From: Rotaria sordida | Lineage: Eukaryota > Rotifera > Eurotatoria > Philodinida > Philodinidae | Assembly (NCBI GenBank): GCA_905250125.1 | Contig: CAJNOL010000279.1 | Location: 62,001 to 126,000 of the forward strand | DNA length: 64,000 nucleotides | Direction: 5' to 3' | Shown here: positions 21,666-35,748 of the stretch, piece by piece | Layout of the letters: the number at the start of each line of letters is the position of its first letter | Position numbering within the stretch: the stretch's first letter is position 1 | Notes under the pieces: model-generated | Told to the model about the DNA's origin: nothing | The model's database searches: none | Seen by the model: the letters and a program-made list of their open reading frames with translations, nothing else | Made by a program: the position numbers and the translations under genes

Positions 21666-23996
21666 TTAAGTATTATGAATAAATATTTTTGTACAAAGTT
21701 AAGCGCTCAAATTTTATGTTTATTAAATTGAGTTCAGATTTAAACGAAGTTTATTATTGAAAAAATTAAATGAAGGAAAATTCAATTTTTGACCATATGT
21801 AATGATGATAAAAAACAAAGAATATAGGAAAAAAAATGAACGACCGTTCCTATTTTCTTTTTAATATTTATGTAGGATAATTGATGATAATAAAAGTATA
21901 TCAAAATTAGAGTAGAAGCGCAATTTCTAATCACTGTCATATAGATTACACAATTTTATAACGTTAACCGGCAATATGATATAAGAAGCTATTGTTTAGT
22001 CGTTAGGTCATAATCATTAAGAATAAGAAGATTCTAAAAAAATCAATATCTCAAAGGATTTTGAAAAACATTTCTCACGCTTGTCTATAGTTTTATTTTT
22101 TTAAATGTCTTACTTATCTTTGAATTATTCAGATGAAAAGTATCTTCTAACTTCTCTGAGCTTGAACTTATTTCGTTACTTCAGTGTTACTCATAGAGAA
22201 TGGCTGGAAAATGGGGAAGAGAAATATGATGATAGCTGGGCGTTGAAATGCTTATCACGAATTTACTTATTTTTCTTACGTTTTTCACGCGCAATTTTTC
22301 ATTTAGATTAGTTCTCAGAAAAGCAACTTTTCAAATTTCTATGATCTACTATGTGCAAATGAATTATGTACATGAAAGATAGATCAGTTGTGTAGATAAC
22401 AGCTATGAGTAGTATACTTTGCAGAGCGACAACATTCTTAACTTTGATATTGACAGTTATGTTATAAATTTATTTAAAGAATCGAAACAGTTGCATATTT
22501 TCAGACTCTATGAGGAAAAGCTACTGAATCTAGTAATATCCTAAATAATTCGACGATATGTTTATTAGATTTCGATTATTAAAAAGTGTCGGTATCCAAT
22601 AAAATAGATCTTGACGACATCTAAGATCAACAGGAGCTGATTTATTTCATTTTTTCCTGAGATGGACTTAGTTAGTGAACTATTATTTAATAGACAAAAA
22701 ACAGTACATTTGAACAAATAGGTAGTTTCTAAAAAATTTTCGCCACCTGAGTATTCCAGTGGAGAGATTAAAAATAATGATTTTTAATCGAACATTCTTT
22801 TATATATGACCTTAGTGACGCATCGATGTTTCAAAGTTTTATTTCATTTTTTTGATAAATTTTTGTTTTGTGCCACTTTGAATTATGCCGTAGACAGGTG
22901 TCATACTCACACATCATGGCGCTATCGCTATCCATAAAGAAGGTCTGGTCAAAAACCGATTTTTTTTTATCTTTCCATTCTCTAGTTCGATTTTACTCGA
23001 TCCTGCCCGTTCTCCTCAGCATTTGAAAGTTTTTGAGATAGAGTCTAGTTGTTCAACTATACTATCTTTTTTTCTATCCAACAACAATTCATTAATTAAG
23101 TATATGCGAAGAAGAAATGAAATACATACCCAGATCAAGTACGCTTTGTTAGGTTTTTTCCAATCAGATCTTGACAGAACGTTTTTACTAGATTTCGGTG
23201 CTTTCGGGCAATCGAAATTTAGTAAAAAGTTAGTTATCGGATCCTTAGAGATTACTACATGTTAGACAAAAAAAGTAAACGATTCATTGTACGGTCAAAG
23301 ATTTCATTCATTTATAAATGGAGTATCATAGAATTCCTATATGGAATATTTTAAAAATGCTGTTCAAACTTACTTAACACCATAATTTCACAAAAGTTCT
23401 TGGAAAAAGTGAAAAGTTTCGTCACAAGCACCAAGATATTCATATGTGTTTGACTTCTATCTTTTCTCTATTCGTTTAGTGGCTAAATCGTCTCTTCTCC
23501 CATCTCTCGAACATCCTTCATGAATATTCTCTGGTTTATTGAATTCATTAGAAACGTATTTCAAATTCTATTATCATAATGTACAAATAATAAAAATATG
23601 TTTATTGATAATTATGAATAAATGAAAATACTATTCACTGAATCTCATTTTTTACAAACATATAAGAATTCATATCTATTTTATTAAATATAAGCATTAT
23701 TTTCATATATTGTTCTCGCCGAATCAATAAATCTCTTTAATCTTATTATTCGCAGATGATCAATAACTAATGGTATCAAAACCATAAATCATTACTCCTA
23801 TTTAATCTAAATATAGAAGTTTTTTTTACATCACATATAGAAATATTTTCTATTTTATTATGCATTTAACTTGTAGAATCCACTCTTAAAACAAGTGTTG
23901 ACTTCTACTTCTAAGGAAAAGAAGACAAATATCAAAAAGAAGATTGTCACACACGCATACACACAAATGAGACATGTATTCTATATTTCTATTTTA
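21666..23996. other. Intergenic, no gene seen
   Basis: About 2.3 kb of AT-rich sequence. Small plus-strand frames at 22105-22311 and 23023-23265 show no motif or exon structure. The left end should hold the promoter of the minus-strand gene starting at 21665. Confidence 0.5.
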
Positions 23997-26900
23997 TTAC
24001 GTTGTTGGACAATTATATAAACGCTTCGGTGAAAATGATTGATGATTACCATCCTATTTAAAATATTTCAAAATATTTTTAATTAAAGAAACAAACAAAA
24101 AATGTCTTACTTCATGATATGTTGATTTATTATTTGTTGTTAAAAATGATTTTAATTGTTGATGATCATGTAGACGCATACTATCATCTCGTAGATCACC
24201 AATACGATCTTGTAAATGACGAATCAATGTACCTTGTCTTGTTTCACTATTATTATTCACAGAATCAGATTCGAATTTGATCTTTCAGAAAAAAAAAGTC
24301 AGAGAATTTATTTAAATAGAATTTTTTTCGATTAAAAACCTTTGTAGGTGACCCTAAATGAAATGATGTGGAATCATGAGAACTTGAACCATTTAATATC
24401 AAACGTTGTTTAGTCAAACTAGATAAATTTAATAAATAAAACAAAGAAAAAACTACATATATATCAAATTTACGGACCGATTGAGTTCGGATGCAATATG
24501 ATCTTCAAGTTTTTGTACAAGATTATTAATTGTATCATTTTGTTCGGATGATAAATGAAATGAATTGCAATTATTCTGTAAACGATGATGATCATTATCA
24601 TATGGTTGTGGTAAACGATCAATATCATGAAAACAATGATCATTTTCTTTTTGATCTTGTGAAAAAGAATTCCTTTTTGATTGTTGATAACAATTTCGAT
24701 TACTATTACTATCATTATCATACGTTCGATTTGAATAGTCTGTTGTCTTAAAACAGAAAAAAACTCTACAATTATTTTGTCCAATAATAAAAATTTTAAA
24801 ATCATTTACTCGATCCGTTAACACTTTTGATTTACTTGAAAATTTTGTTCTTGCTTCAATTTGTACTTTTTGTTCAACAATATAGTTTTTAATATCATCA
24901 ACTGTATCTTGAAGTGATTGCTATGAAAAATGATAAGATGAAATTTCTTTCTATTTTTTGTTTTATATTAATAACATACAAGGACATGTCGAGTTGGTAA
25001 TCGTTTAATGATTGATTCTCGATCATATGTCAATGATGTCATATGTCTTTAAAAATAAAATAGAAAATAAATTCTAAAAGTCTAAAATGAAAGTTTCTAT
25101 TTTTACGGAATTTTTGCATAGACATGAGATGGACTATCCATTGCCATGAGCAATTTTTTAATGCAATCATTTATTGAACGAACACAAGTTTTTTCATATG
25201 TTTCCAAATTTAGAAATAATTCATGTTGACGTAAAGTTACATCAGCATTTTCAGTTGAAGCATGATCTAATGCATCTTCTAATTGACGTATACGTTCTTG
25301 TAGACGAGCCAATTCAGCATTTTTCTCCTAAATGAAATCCATTATTATCATTTTAACGGAGAAAGTCTTATAACTTTTATAGCCAAAAATAGTCGAGCAA
25401 CACATTATATTTAATCATCTTATGGTTCTTTTTCAAATAAAATTGAAATATTTATTTCTATAAAATGTTTTCAATGTGTAGATGAGTAAGAACTGTCTGA
25501 GTGAAGTATAAAACAGTGACTAATAGCGCTAGATTTATGATACCTTCTGAACTACAATCATACAAATAAATTTTAATAAATCTTAGTTACAAATATCAAT
25601 ACCTTTTCAATATACCTCAACCCATCGATAATGACTTTGTGTTCGATAGGTGAGGTAAATGAGGTGTATTTAATGAAATTTTTGAAGATTAACTACTAAT
25701 ATTTAGATAAAATGCATCTAATTTCTGACTTCATACAGGCACATATAGTTCTTTTCTTAACATGATGATTAAAGCATTGCCCTGAACAGATAAAATCTAC
25801 GATCTTATAGATGAATAATGTGATGTTTCGTTTAGTATGTTTAGCATACAAATATTTTCCATTACAGAACTTCCTCATTCTCTTTCAAGTCTGAATAAAG
25901 TACTACAAATGCCAAACATGTTTTTCTATATGAAAAAATTTATGCGCAAAGGATTAGATGTTTATTTAAGTCTTGATATCCGCAGACATTTTTTTTTCTA
26001 TTGTCAAAGTAAAACTTCAATGAACTGATTGAATTATTAGTTGCATAATTCAATTAGTTACAATTCGTACAATGTTTAAAAGGTATCCATTTAGATAATA
26101 GTGGAAATGTTTTGATTATTTTGTTTAATTTCAAGAGCTGTCTCAATGATTTTACTTTATAATAATATGAAAACAAATATTTCTTTGAGAATACATTTTA
26201 ATTCATGAAAATAAACTGATCATAATAACTTATATTTACATAATTAAGACTCTATGACATTTTACTTCATTATGTTTCCGATGTTCGTTTACATTTAATA
26301 AATAGTATATACATTAATGATGATTCTGTCATTTCTTATTAAAGTATAGTATAATGAATGACTATTCGTGTAAGAATAGTTAATAATCTTGTAAGAGTGG
26401 TAAATTTCAATTTGTGTTTCACTGATTTTTTAAATATTACTTAAGATTTTAAAATAGGAAAATTTATCAATCTCAAAACGAATAATTCTATACCATATAA
26501 TTAATTTCTAGAATTTTTATTTGTCATTCATAGGTACTAGATACATCATTTTTCTTATTACAAACTTTCATTATTCATATAAAGGACAAAAAAACACATG
26601 TATGACATAATATTGACTAGATCGAAAGTGTATTAACTCTTGAAATACTATAAGACGAAAAAAAAAGAAAATATTTATTAAAATACTGAATCAATTTTAA
26701 GATTACTTTTCGTACGCAAAAAAAAAACATAGAATCTACAATTTTTTTTTCTGCTACGTACCGATTGAAATTGATTACGTAGTCGAGTAATTTCATCTTG
26801 AAATTCTTTTCGACATTGTTCTTTTGTACCATAGACAGCATTAATACGTTCACGGCCACTGTCTTTTAACATTAATTGAGCTTCACTCGATGCCTGCAAT

Positions 26901-27958
26901 GAAAAGGGCATGAAGAAGAAGAAAAAAAAAGAATCGAGAATATTAAACAAGAAACAAATCATGTTAAATAAATAGAACTTCATTAAAAAAAACCTCTTCT
27001 TTTCTATCTGCGCATTTGTTTTTATGAAATATTAATTTAAAGAAGAGAAACTAATTTAGTTTTAAAGTCTTTGTCTAAGAAGAGAAAACTAGAAATCAAA
27101 GAACTCTATGACGAACCATTTGTGCATCATATAGTTTTTGTTCTAAACGTTGACAACGTTCTTGTTCAAGTTTTAATTGATCTTGTAAATCTTTAAATGA
27201 ACGAAATTTTTCCTCTTCAAATTTTGTTCGTTCACCGACTAATAAAAGTTCTTTATGTTCATTCCATACTTTCCGTTCACGTTCCATTTGTTCTTCCATC
27301 TGTATATAAACAACAAAAAACAAACATGGTCTTTTTTTTGCTTTTTTTCTTTAAATTGATACAACAAACCTGTGTCAGAGCATTTTTATTAGCTAATTTA
27401 AGTGCAATAAGTTCATTATCTTTTCCAAAGATTAATGCCTTCAATTTGGCTATTTCGCGATTTTTAATCTATATATACATAGATAGAATTGTCATGTTCA
27501 AAATAGAAACATCTAAACAGTTCTTACAAGTAAACTACTATTTGAACGTTGAGAAGTATTACGAACAAACTTTAACTAACAAAAAAAAACAAAAAAGATA
27601 TCAATTAATAATTCATTTTAAAGTAAAATCATATATTTAACTGATTGTTCAGTTGAAATACATGTTGAACGTGATAGATCATTTTGCCGATTAGGAAGAA
27701 CGATTTCATTTCTAAAATAATTATTCTTATCAATATTCAAAAATTCTTATACATAACAAAAGCAACAAGAAATAAAACAAACAACTAAGATTATTGATAA
27801 ATTCTATTTGATTGAATTATATTTAATTATATTACATACCTAAGTTTATCAGACATATCAGTTTTTTGTTTAAGTTCATTTTCTGATACTCGACATCTGT
27901 CTTCAAATGTTTGTCGTTCATGTTGTTGTTGATGATGACAAGAACATCGATCGTTCAT
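23997..27958 (-). CDS. Coiled-coil protein of 525 residues, family not identified
   Basis: Twelve exons read in phase: 27958-27840, 27711-27642, 27468-27370, 27299-27117, 26893-26762, 25327-25107, 25046-24980, 24920-24810, 24746-24478, 24418-24340, 24281-24111 and 24053-23997. Most introns are 50-90 bp; one of 1.43 kb lies at 25328-26761. From about residue 60 to 260 the protein is charged, heptad-rich coiled coil (for example MEEQMERERKVWNEHKELL, RLQERIRQLEDALDHA), followed by a conserved-looking non-coil segment with MDSPSHVYAKIP and YDRESIIKRLPTRHVL, then an asparagine/serine-rich stretch and a second short coil with LIRHLQDRIGDLRDD. The N-terminus is histidine/glutamine-rich. No transmembrane segment or signal peptide is present. 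A cytoskeletal or centrosomal scaffold is plausible but is only a guess from composition. A few donors are weak (GTTCGT, GTCCGT, GTTTTT), so single exon ends may be off. Confidence 0.7.
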
Positions 27959-29035
27959 ATTTCGTTATATTATATTATATTTATATTCCCTTCAGTACAT
28001 TTTCTTATACTCAACATGTAAGAATGGAAGAAGTATTTCATGTATCAATAAGGAGAAGAATGTATGAATTGAAGTGAAAGTATACACGATGAACAAAGAA
28101 GAAATCGATATGATGGTGGTGATGGTAATCAAATATTTGAAAACGTGCTGTTGTCGAAATCAATTTCTGTTGATTCTTTTCACAGAATACAACTGCAGCT
28201 TCATCGACATGTATATCCTTTCTCTTTCTCTCTTTTCTCACTTCTCTCTATACATCTTCTCTGTTCTTAGCGACCAGACTTTCTCTCATTCTCTTCATCC
28301 TTCTTTTACATTCATTTACTTTTTTTGTGCTTTTTTAGAGTGCTACTACGCTCTCATTTTTAAATAGACTTACTTTATACTCAAAAAAAAAAAAAAAGAA
28401 ATCCATGTTCTCCTATACTGTGAAACAATACGACTCTAAAAAGAAATAAGACCAGACACTTATCTCTTACCTCATATTCAATACAGTCACTCTAGAGAAA
28501 AAAAACAAAAATGGACAATGTAATCAACACGACAACTATACAAGAGGTTAGATGTGTTGAAGTCTCAAGATTTGTAAAAAAAAACTAGTGAAAACGAAAC
28601 ATAAGCTAAGTACATATTAGTTGTAATTTAATCAAAATATGTCAGATCGGGTTTTTTTGTCTAAGGAAGTTCCCATTGGAAATAATGAAAAAAATAATAA
28701 ACGAATTTTTCATTGGATCTCAAAGTACTATTAAATATCGATTCATCTTTTTTCTTAGATTATTATTATTATTCGTATTATGAGTTTCTGCTGTTTTGCT
28801 TCTTTTTCCAGAACACATACGCGCAATGAAATCCCGAAAAAAATGACAAAAAAATGAAGGCAAATGAAAAAAAAACAAACGATATAAATATTATTATCGG
28901 ACGCGTATATATGAAAAATCTACACATTCAAACAGTGGAATTCATCACCGTCAGATGAGAGACAGAGAGAGAGAGAGAGCAAAAAGATAAACAAAACAAG
29001 AAAAAACAAATAGTAAATCACGAGAAAAAAGAAAC
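27959..29035. other. Intergenic with GA microsatellite
   Basis: The first part is the upstream flank of the coiled-coil gene; the second is downstream of the receptor gene. A GA run occupies about 28964-28979 and an A run lies near 28384-28397. No gene is supported. Confidence 0.55.
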
Positions 29036-32000
29036 CTATTTAAATGTAACTCGTTGGCCAGCTACTGTCGATGGCATTATACTTGTTATATCCGATAATG
29101 TTCGTCCACGAGGATAATCAATATCATCCATACTACCATGATGAATACTTATTCCACCAAGATGTGGAGGTTCATTATGACTACCAGTACTATCTTCGGG
29201 TGTTTTTGTTGGTTCATGTTCATGTTTATCTCCACCAATTGATAAACTTAGTGGTCCGCCAACAATTGTAGTTGTTACAGTTGCACCAGCATGACGTTGA
29301 AATGGTTGTATAGAAAATCGACGATTTTTTCGTCTTTGTCCATGTCGTTTAGTTAAATGTGGATTGTCTTTACGCATTGTTTTCGTTTTTAATACATGTA
29401 CTGATGTATACAAACGTTTCAATTCCGCCTTTAAAATAAAAAAATATTTTTGTTTTTAATTAAAATTTTGTGCTTTGAAATAAAAATCTTACTCGAATTT
29501 CTTCTGGATCCATATCTCGTAAATTTAATTCACCAAATTCTATGTCACCATTTAAATGTAATTTAGTCACAAGATCTGTTGGTTCAACACCATCAGGTAC
29601 AGAACGAAAACGCTCACGTCCTGAATGATCTTCATTAAATGGTCGAAATATATAGCATAACTAAAATAAAACAAAAAAAAAAAGAAACAAAACGTCCAAT
29701 ATTAATAATTAATTTAAAACAAATATTTTTCAATTTACCTTTGTACAAAAAATAAGTATAAGCATACATGTTACTGTTGAATGACATCGTAATACGGATA
29801 AAATAAAAAGTGTATCAGGATCAACTGTCGACCATAAACAATCTCTATCAAAATAATAACAAAAAGAAAAAAAAAATCTTCAAAAGATATTTTTCTTTTT
29901 CAAATTTACCTGATAATATGAAGTAATGTGGAAAAAAGCATTTCACATACAATAACAATTGTTATTAATTTTCTTTCATGATATTCACATGGAGCTGTTC
30001 TTGTACTATAGATAAAACGAATACCAACACAAAGAAAAACAAATTCCGCTAAAATAAAAAAAAAGGATGAATTTTTAAATTATATAATAATTTTTTTTTT
30101 GTCGAACAAACCAAATTGAACAAGATAATCCCATGAACGTGGTCGACATGTTTGAAAATAAGATCCTTCTTTTCTTGTAAAACCACTTCCCAATAAATAT
30201 TTTCGAAGTGATATGTTTTCATTTGAATGATCTATATTAACTAATGTCCAACCAAGTAAATAACCAACAATTGATATTGAAATAAAAAATAATATACGTA
30301 AAATATCTTTTTCTTTGACTTGCACACAATGAGCTTTACGAGATTGAAATTCGGCTAACATTCTTTAATAGACAAAAAAACAAAAAAAAAAGAATTTTTT
30401 CTTTTATACATTATTTTTAAATAAAACTTACTTATAAATACGTAATATTAATGTTCCATAGACAATTGTAAAACCAAGTTCACGTAACCATGGTATTATT
30501 AAACAAACGATTCCATGTGGTCCAAAACTATCCACAATAACCTAAAGAATACAAAAAATTCAATTTTTTTTAATCTTATTATTATTTTTTCTTACGGATG
30601 CATAAAGTAATGCGGCGCCAAAAAGTACAAGTTCAAGTAAAATCCACATTGAATGTTTAATAATTTTTGTTTTACGTCTTTGAAATACAATAGCAGCGAG
30701 TATAGCAACAAAAACAATAAATATTGATTGTATTATTATTATTATTGTACGTAAAAAACGATTATGTTTTAAACGACATGATTCAAGACTACATTCACAT
30801 GCATTTATCATTGATTTTAATGAATCATCATTTGTTTCATTCCATTCTAATTGATTACCGTTAATTGTTAAATTTTTATTATCATATGAATCTAAACAAC
30901 GACATTCATAAGCACCTAAAGTAAAACCTTGACCAGCTTGATGAATACACTAATTAAAGAACAAAAATAAAAAGTATCAAAAAAGAAGAATATTAAAAAC
31001 AAAAACTAATTGTTTACTTCCATTCCAGTAGGACATTTATGTGTACCACCAAATGGTAAATCATTATTGGCACATTGATTTATATCGACAGTTGATATAT
31101 TAAAGTAAGTGACAAGAAAATAACTATGAAAACACAAAGTATTTGCTATCATTAGATTGTTTTTCTTTCTTTACCTAGTTGTCAATGGAAAAATATGTGC
31201 CATAATAAAAGTTTCATTTTTATTTTTTTCACATAAAACAGGTCCAATCCACCAACCATCGTTAATTAATAAATAATTATTGTTCATTGTTTGTCTTAAT
31301 GTTTCACGTGCATTTGATGGTGTAAATGTCTGTAATATAATATTTACATTTTGTTTTAATTTAACATCATGTATTGAATCATAATCAAATTGATTCATTG
31401 TTGTTGTTGTTGCTGCTGTATGATTACTAACACGATAATATTTTAATGTATCATAATAAACATATGAACCAGGACTATTATTATTGTTTGATAAAGGTGT
31501 TGCTATCATTAAATTGATTTCTTTTATTGATAATTGACTAGCAAGTAATAAACGTATAGAAATACTAAATTCATCACGAAATTTTGCTAAGGCAAAATCA
31601 CCTAAATAATTTGATGTTTGATTTATTTTATTACGTATTTTATGTGCTGTTTGTTTTAATGCATTAAATTCTTTTTGAAAATGTTTTTCAACTAAACGAA
31701 TTATTTCTGATGATAAAGAATTTTCTAATGGTAAATGATATATACCATCTAATGCCATATTTATTGTACAATCAGCTAACACAGATGAACTTGTTCGATG
31801 TAATAATATTCGACGTAACATATCTGTATAATGTTGTTTATCATTATTGCGTATATTTATTGATGATATTTGTCTTTTTAAACGATGATTTAAATATGTA
31901 TTTGTATTTTTTTGTGCAGGAAATAAAATACAAAAAGTAAGAAGTAATAAAAGAAATATGAATAGAAATATAATTATATATGAACGAATATGTATGTTGT

Positions 32001-32169
32001 TAAATAGTGATTGTTTTGATGTGGAAAATGTTAACATCTTGTTATTATTTCGAAGCTGGATATAAGATGATGACGACGACAATGATGATGATGATGATGA
32101 TGATGATGATATATGATCATAGTCATCGCGTGAATGATAATGTTGTTGTTCGAATTTTTTCTGTCTCAT
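29036..32169 (-). CDS. Orphan class C GPCR of the GPR158/GPR179 type
   Basis: Nine exons read in phase: 32169-31175, 31123-31018, 30949-30596, 30541-30432, 30362-30112, 30048-29910, 29844-29739, 29660-29493 and 29428-29036, giving 873 residues. An N-terminal serine-rich cytosolic-looking tail precedes a hydrophobic segment near residues 60-85 (signal anchor or late signal peptide). The ectodomain contains a Cache-like region with MALDGIYHLPLENSLSSEII and an EGF-like cysteine segment starting DINQC. Seven membrane helices follow, with family hallmarks such as MWILLELVLFGAALLY, WLRELGFTIVYGTLILR, RSWDYLVQF and AEFVFLCVGIRFIY. Just after the last helix the signature DMDPEEIRAELKRLYTS ... NPHLTKRH closely matches vertebrate GPR158/GPR179, whose members bind RGS7-Gbeta5. 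The likely role is neuronal or sensory modulation at the plasma membrane. The tail is much shorter than in vertebrates. The first ATG is assumed; an upstream leader exon is possible. Confidence 0.9.
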
Positions 32170-35100
32170 GATTAGGATCACAATAATAATATTTTCAAGC
32201 TACAAGAATGGCAAAAAAAGAAGAAGAAGAGGACTAGATAATTTAATTGTATTCTATATATGATTTTCTATGCTGTGTATATGTTAGTTATAGAAAAAAA
32301 AATGAAGCAGAATAAATGAAAATAAAAAAAACCTAGTAGAAGAATATTTTTTTACTTATATTTTATTATATTGATAGTTTAATGGTAAATAATTACTATA
32401 GTAAAACCTTTTAATCTTCGTTTCTGTTGGTATTTATCTGATAAGATGACAATTTTAATGTGACTTAGAGATTAAAATTTATTAATAGAGACTAAGATTC
32501 ATTTGCTTACTGGCGATTTTGTTACTTTATCCTCATTTGTTCTTCGACATCTTCTTTTCTTATGTTATAGACTATTTCATCTAAACTACAATACACGACT
32601 ACTCGACATCGTCTCCAACAACATCGTCGTTTCAGAGACTAAATCTGTTCTTTCTGTCTTTCTTCGTCTTTGCCGTTGTCGTCGTCGTCTTCTTCTAATT
32701 CTTCTTCTCTTCTTTTCCTGCCCGATGCCCGGGCGCACGCAAGAAGGCTTGTGTTCGCAAGCTCGCCCGATAATTGATCATTTGTTTTTTGACATTCACT
32801 TGGCTCTTCGCTCTGAATGCAGGCGTTGAATCGTGTGCGGTGGCAGTAGGTCGTGCAGGTCTCGAGCTATGCTTGTACGTCAAAGTAATCAATATCCGAA
32901 TTTGCATTTTCTCGTTCTCTAGCTCTGCTCGATAATCATGTTGCGTTATTGGTCTAAATTGTATACTAATAATAGAACTCATTATGTTACACAGATAGCA
33001 CATGTTTTGTTCTCTTGATTGTCTTTCTGTCTCATAGTTTTGCCTATTCGATTTAATCATTTTTATTGATAAAAATACGAAAGAATTATCCTTATTATAT
33101 CGATCAATTTCGATGGATTGAAAAGACATATTCGTCAATATTTATAGAACATCTGTTATATATAAAACACATAAAATCATAAAAGATGAATAGATATAAT
33201 ATTTAAAGAAATATTTGCTAATAATACGATATACTTAACAAAATGACTTTAAAAATCGGATAAATAGAAAAGAGTAACGAACTAAATAAAAGTTGATAAT
33301 GATGAGACGAAGAGAAATAAATAACTATGAGAAAGCTCTGATGAAATCTAAGACAGTGATTGAAGATGTGGATGTGTACAGGCACATTAAATAATAATGA
33401 ACTATCATATATCGTTTTTTTTAATCTATTTGTTTGACTGTAAATATATTATTATTATATACATATTGTGTAGTCAAACTTACCATAAGTGATAAATGTC
33501 CATTTATATGCTATAATACTTGTTTATATAAAAGAAAACAAAAACTGAGAACTTATAAATACACATCTAATGTGTTATTATTTTTCTTTCATTTATTTCA
33601 AACCCATCTCTTTTTCTTCGCTTGATTTTTCACACTAACTTATTTCTGTCCTTTCTTTCTTCTTCTGCTGTTTCTTTCTTTTTTCTCCTATATGCTTTTG
33701 TTGAAATAGAAACGAATGAATACACAGGAAGAAGTATCGTTTTATATTTTTTTTTCACGCACACATTCAGACATAAGCACTCTATCTATTTTTATTGTTC
33801 TATTACACACTCTACTATCTAAATTTATTGACAAGCGTATAGTTGGTCGCGCGCTCGCGTCTGTCTTCAGACAAGAGAAGACGGAAAAGAAAACCGAAGG
33901 GCAAATTTTTCGCACTCCCTTATGCGTATGCACTAAGTCTCACCGGAATTCTTCAGCGAGAACGTACGGTCTTTCTCTTTCGAAGACGAGTCGAGTCAAC
34001 ACATTACTAGATATACAACATAAATGTAGATTTCATATTCGCCTCGACAAAGAACTTAGTCTCTAGCAAACAAACAAGCAAAAATACTAGAAGCATATCT
34101 TCTTCTACTACTATTTCTCATTTTCTTCTACTTCTTCTTCGTCTTTTCCTTCTTGTTCTGGATTTTTTTTTCTTTTGCTTTCTTTATTTTTTTCTCTCTG
34201 TTATGAGCGTACGAATGCTTCGGTCAGAAACGACGGTAGTACTTTACTCCTGTTCTTGTTCTTCGACGACAATGACGATAGTAGAAACATCGGTTTTTTT
34301 GTCGCGTTCATTCCCGTTTCTTCTCATATTTTGAACAGCATTAATAGCCGCGCTAGTCTTTGGGGTTTCTATCTTCTCCTTCTTCTTCTTCTTCTCTTTC
34401 TTTTCTTGTCTGTTTCGACAACTAAACACAAATGCATGCGGTGTTAGTGTAGCCCATATGATGATGATGAGCACTCATCATTGTTGTTACAAAAGACGCT
34501 GTGAATACTACTGTGAATACACATAGACACAAGAGACAACTAGCGGAAAAAAGAAACGGGAATGACAGTTCGTATGGTTGATAAACGATTGCTCATTCAC
34601 TATCATGTTAATAATGCTCGACACATAACAATGGCGTTCAACACTTTCTTTTTTTTTGTGTCGCAAAATGTCATTCTTCTAGATATGATATATATATTTG
34701 GCACTGTCAAGTAGAAGGGAAATAAAAATAAAAACAAGTTGATATCCATATTCATATACAAAGCTTGCTGACATATCTCTGTCGGTATATATACATATGT
34801 ATTCTTATTGTAAGCTCAGTGACAGATAGAAAAAAACTGACAAAAAAAAACGAGCTATTCTAAATACGCCCATATGCTTGTGTTTGCCTTAGTGATAGAT
34901 CTTATGATGCATCTATTGCATAGATATATTGAGAACTTCGAATGATAACGATGTGTGTCAATAGAGACATATCTGTTTCTGGTCTAGTCTAATACGCAGA
35001 TGTTATCTTTTCTTTAACACTATGCCTATGTATGTTTTCATGATAAACATGTAATACATAAAATAGGGTGGGAATGCTCAACAAATCTTCTGTCATCATT

Positions 35101-35748
35101 TCATTGTCATCGCTCGAGAAAGAAAGAAGATGAATGTATGTGTCTATCTACTCAATTTGGCTTTTTTATCTGCACTTGTTTATGATGATTATCGATCGTT
35201 TAATATGAGTGAAGATATATACAGATGAATGACAGCATTAAAGAAGAAACTTATAGTATTAATATGAATCTTTTCTTCTCTTGATTCGAAGAATCTATTT
35301 ATAGTTTTGGCAGTAAAGCATACCTAAGTATCCACTTGATATTTATCTTTTTTTCTTTTTTTTTTGTCGACAAATCAAAAAGAAATCCTTCTTCAAGAGA
35401 CAGCAAAAGAAGAAACTCATTAGATTTAATTCGGTTGTATCAATGACAACAACAACAACAATATTACTTTTTTTCCTTTTCTTCATTCTCTTTTAAAATC
35501 CATTTTCCTATGCGTTCGACCGATTTCTTTTTATACTTGTTATAATAATAGCATTATATTGATCCATGTTAATTTTTTTTTCTCCTGTATATAAAATAAA
35601 TGATTTTCATGATATTTTGCAAATGCTGACATGATTTAAATATAGATGTGCTTGATATAAATATGATGTAAAAAATGACTATTCAATGTTTTTTTCAATT
35701 ATATTATTTGTTTTTCATTTATAACAAAAAGAAAGAAATGTAAACAAA
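32170..35748. other. 3.6-kb upstream region of the receptor gene, no coding region
   Basis: Strong strand asymmetry with many T/C-rich tracts (for example 32640-32720, 33590-33690, 34110-34200, 34375-34410). Two islands are less AT-rich than the rest: 32640-32890, including CCCGGG near 32728, and 33840-34010, including CGCGCGCTCGCG. These could be promoter or non-coding leader exons of the GPR158-like gene. Short frames here are low-complexity shadows. Confidence 0.45.

Noticed and set aside
33434-34474. Several frames of 60-116 codons upstream of the receptor gene
   Set aside because: They follow T/C-rich low-complexity tracts, overlap on both strands and lack homology.
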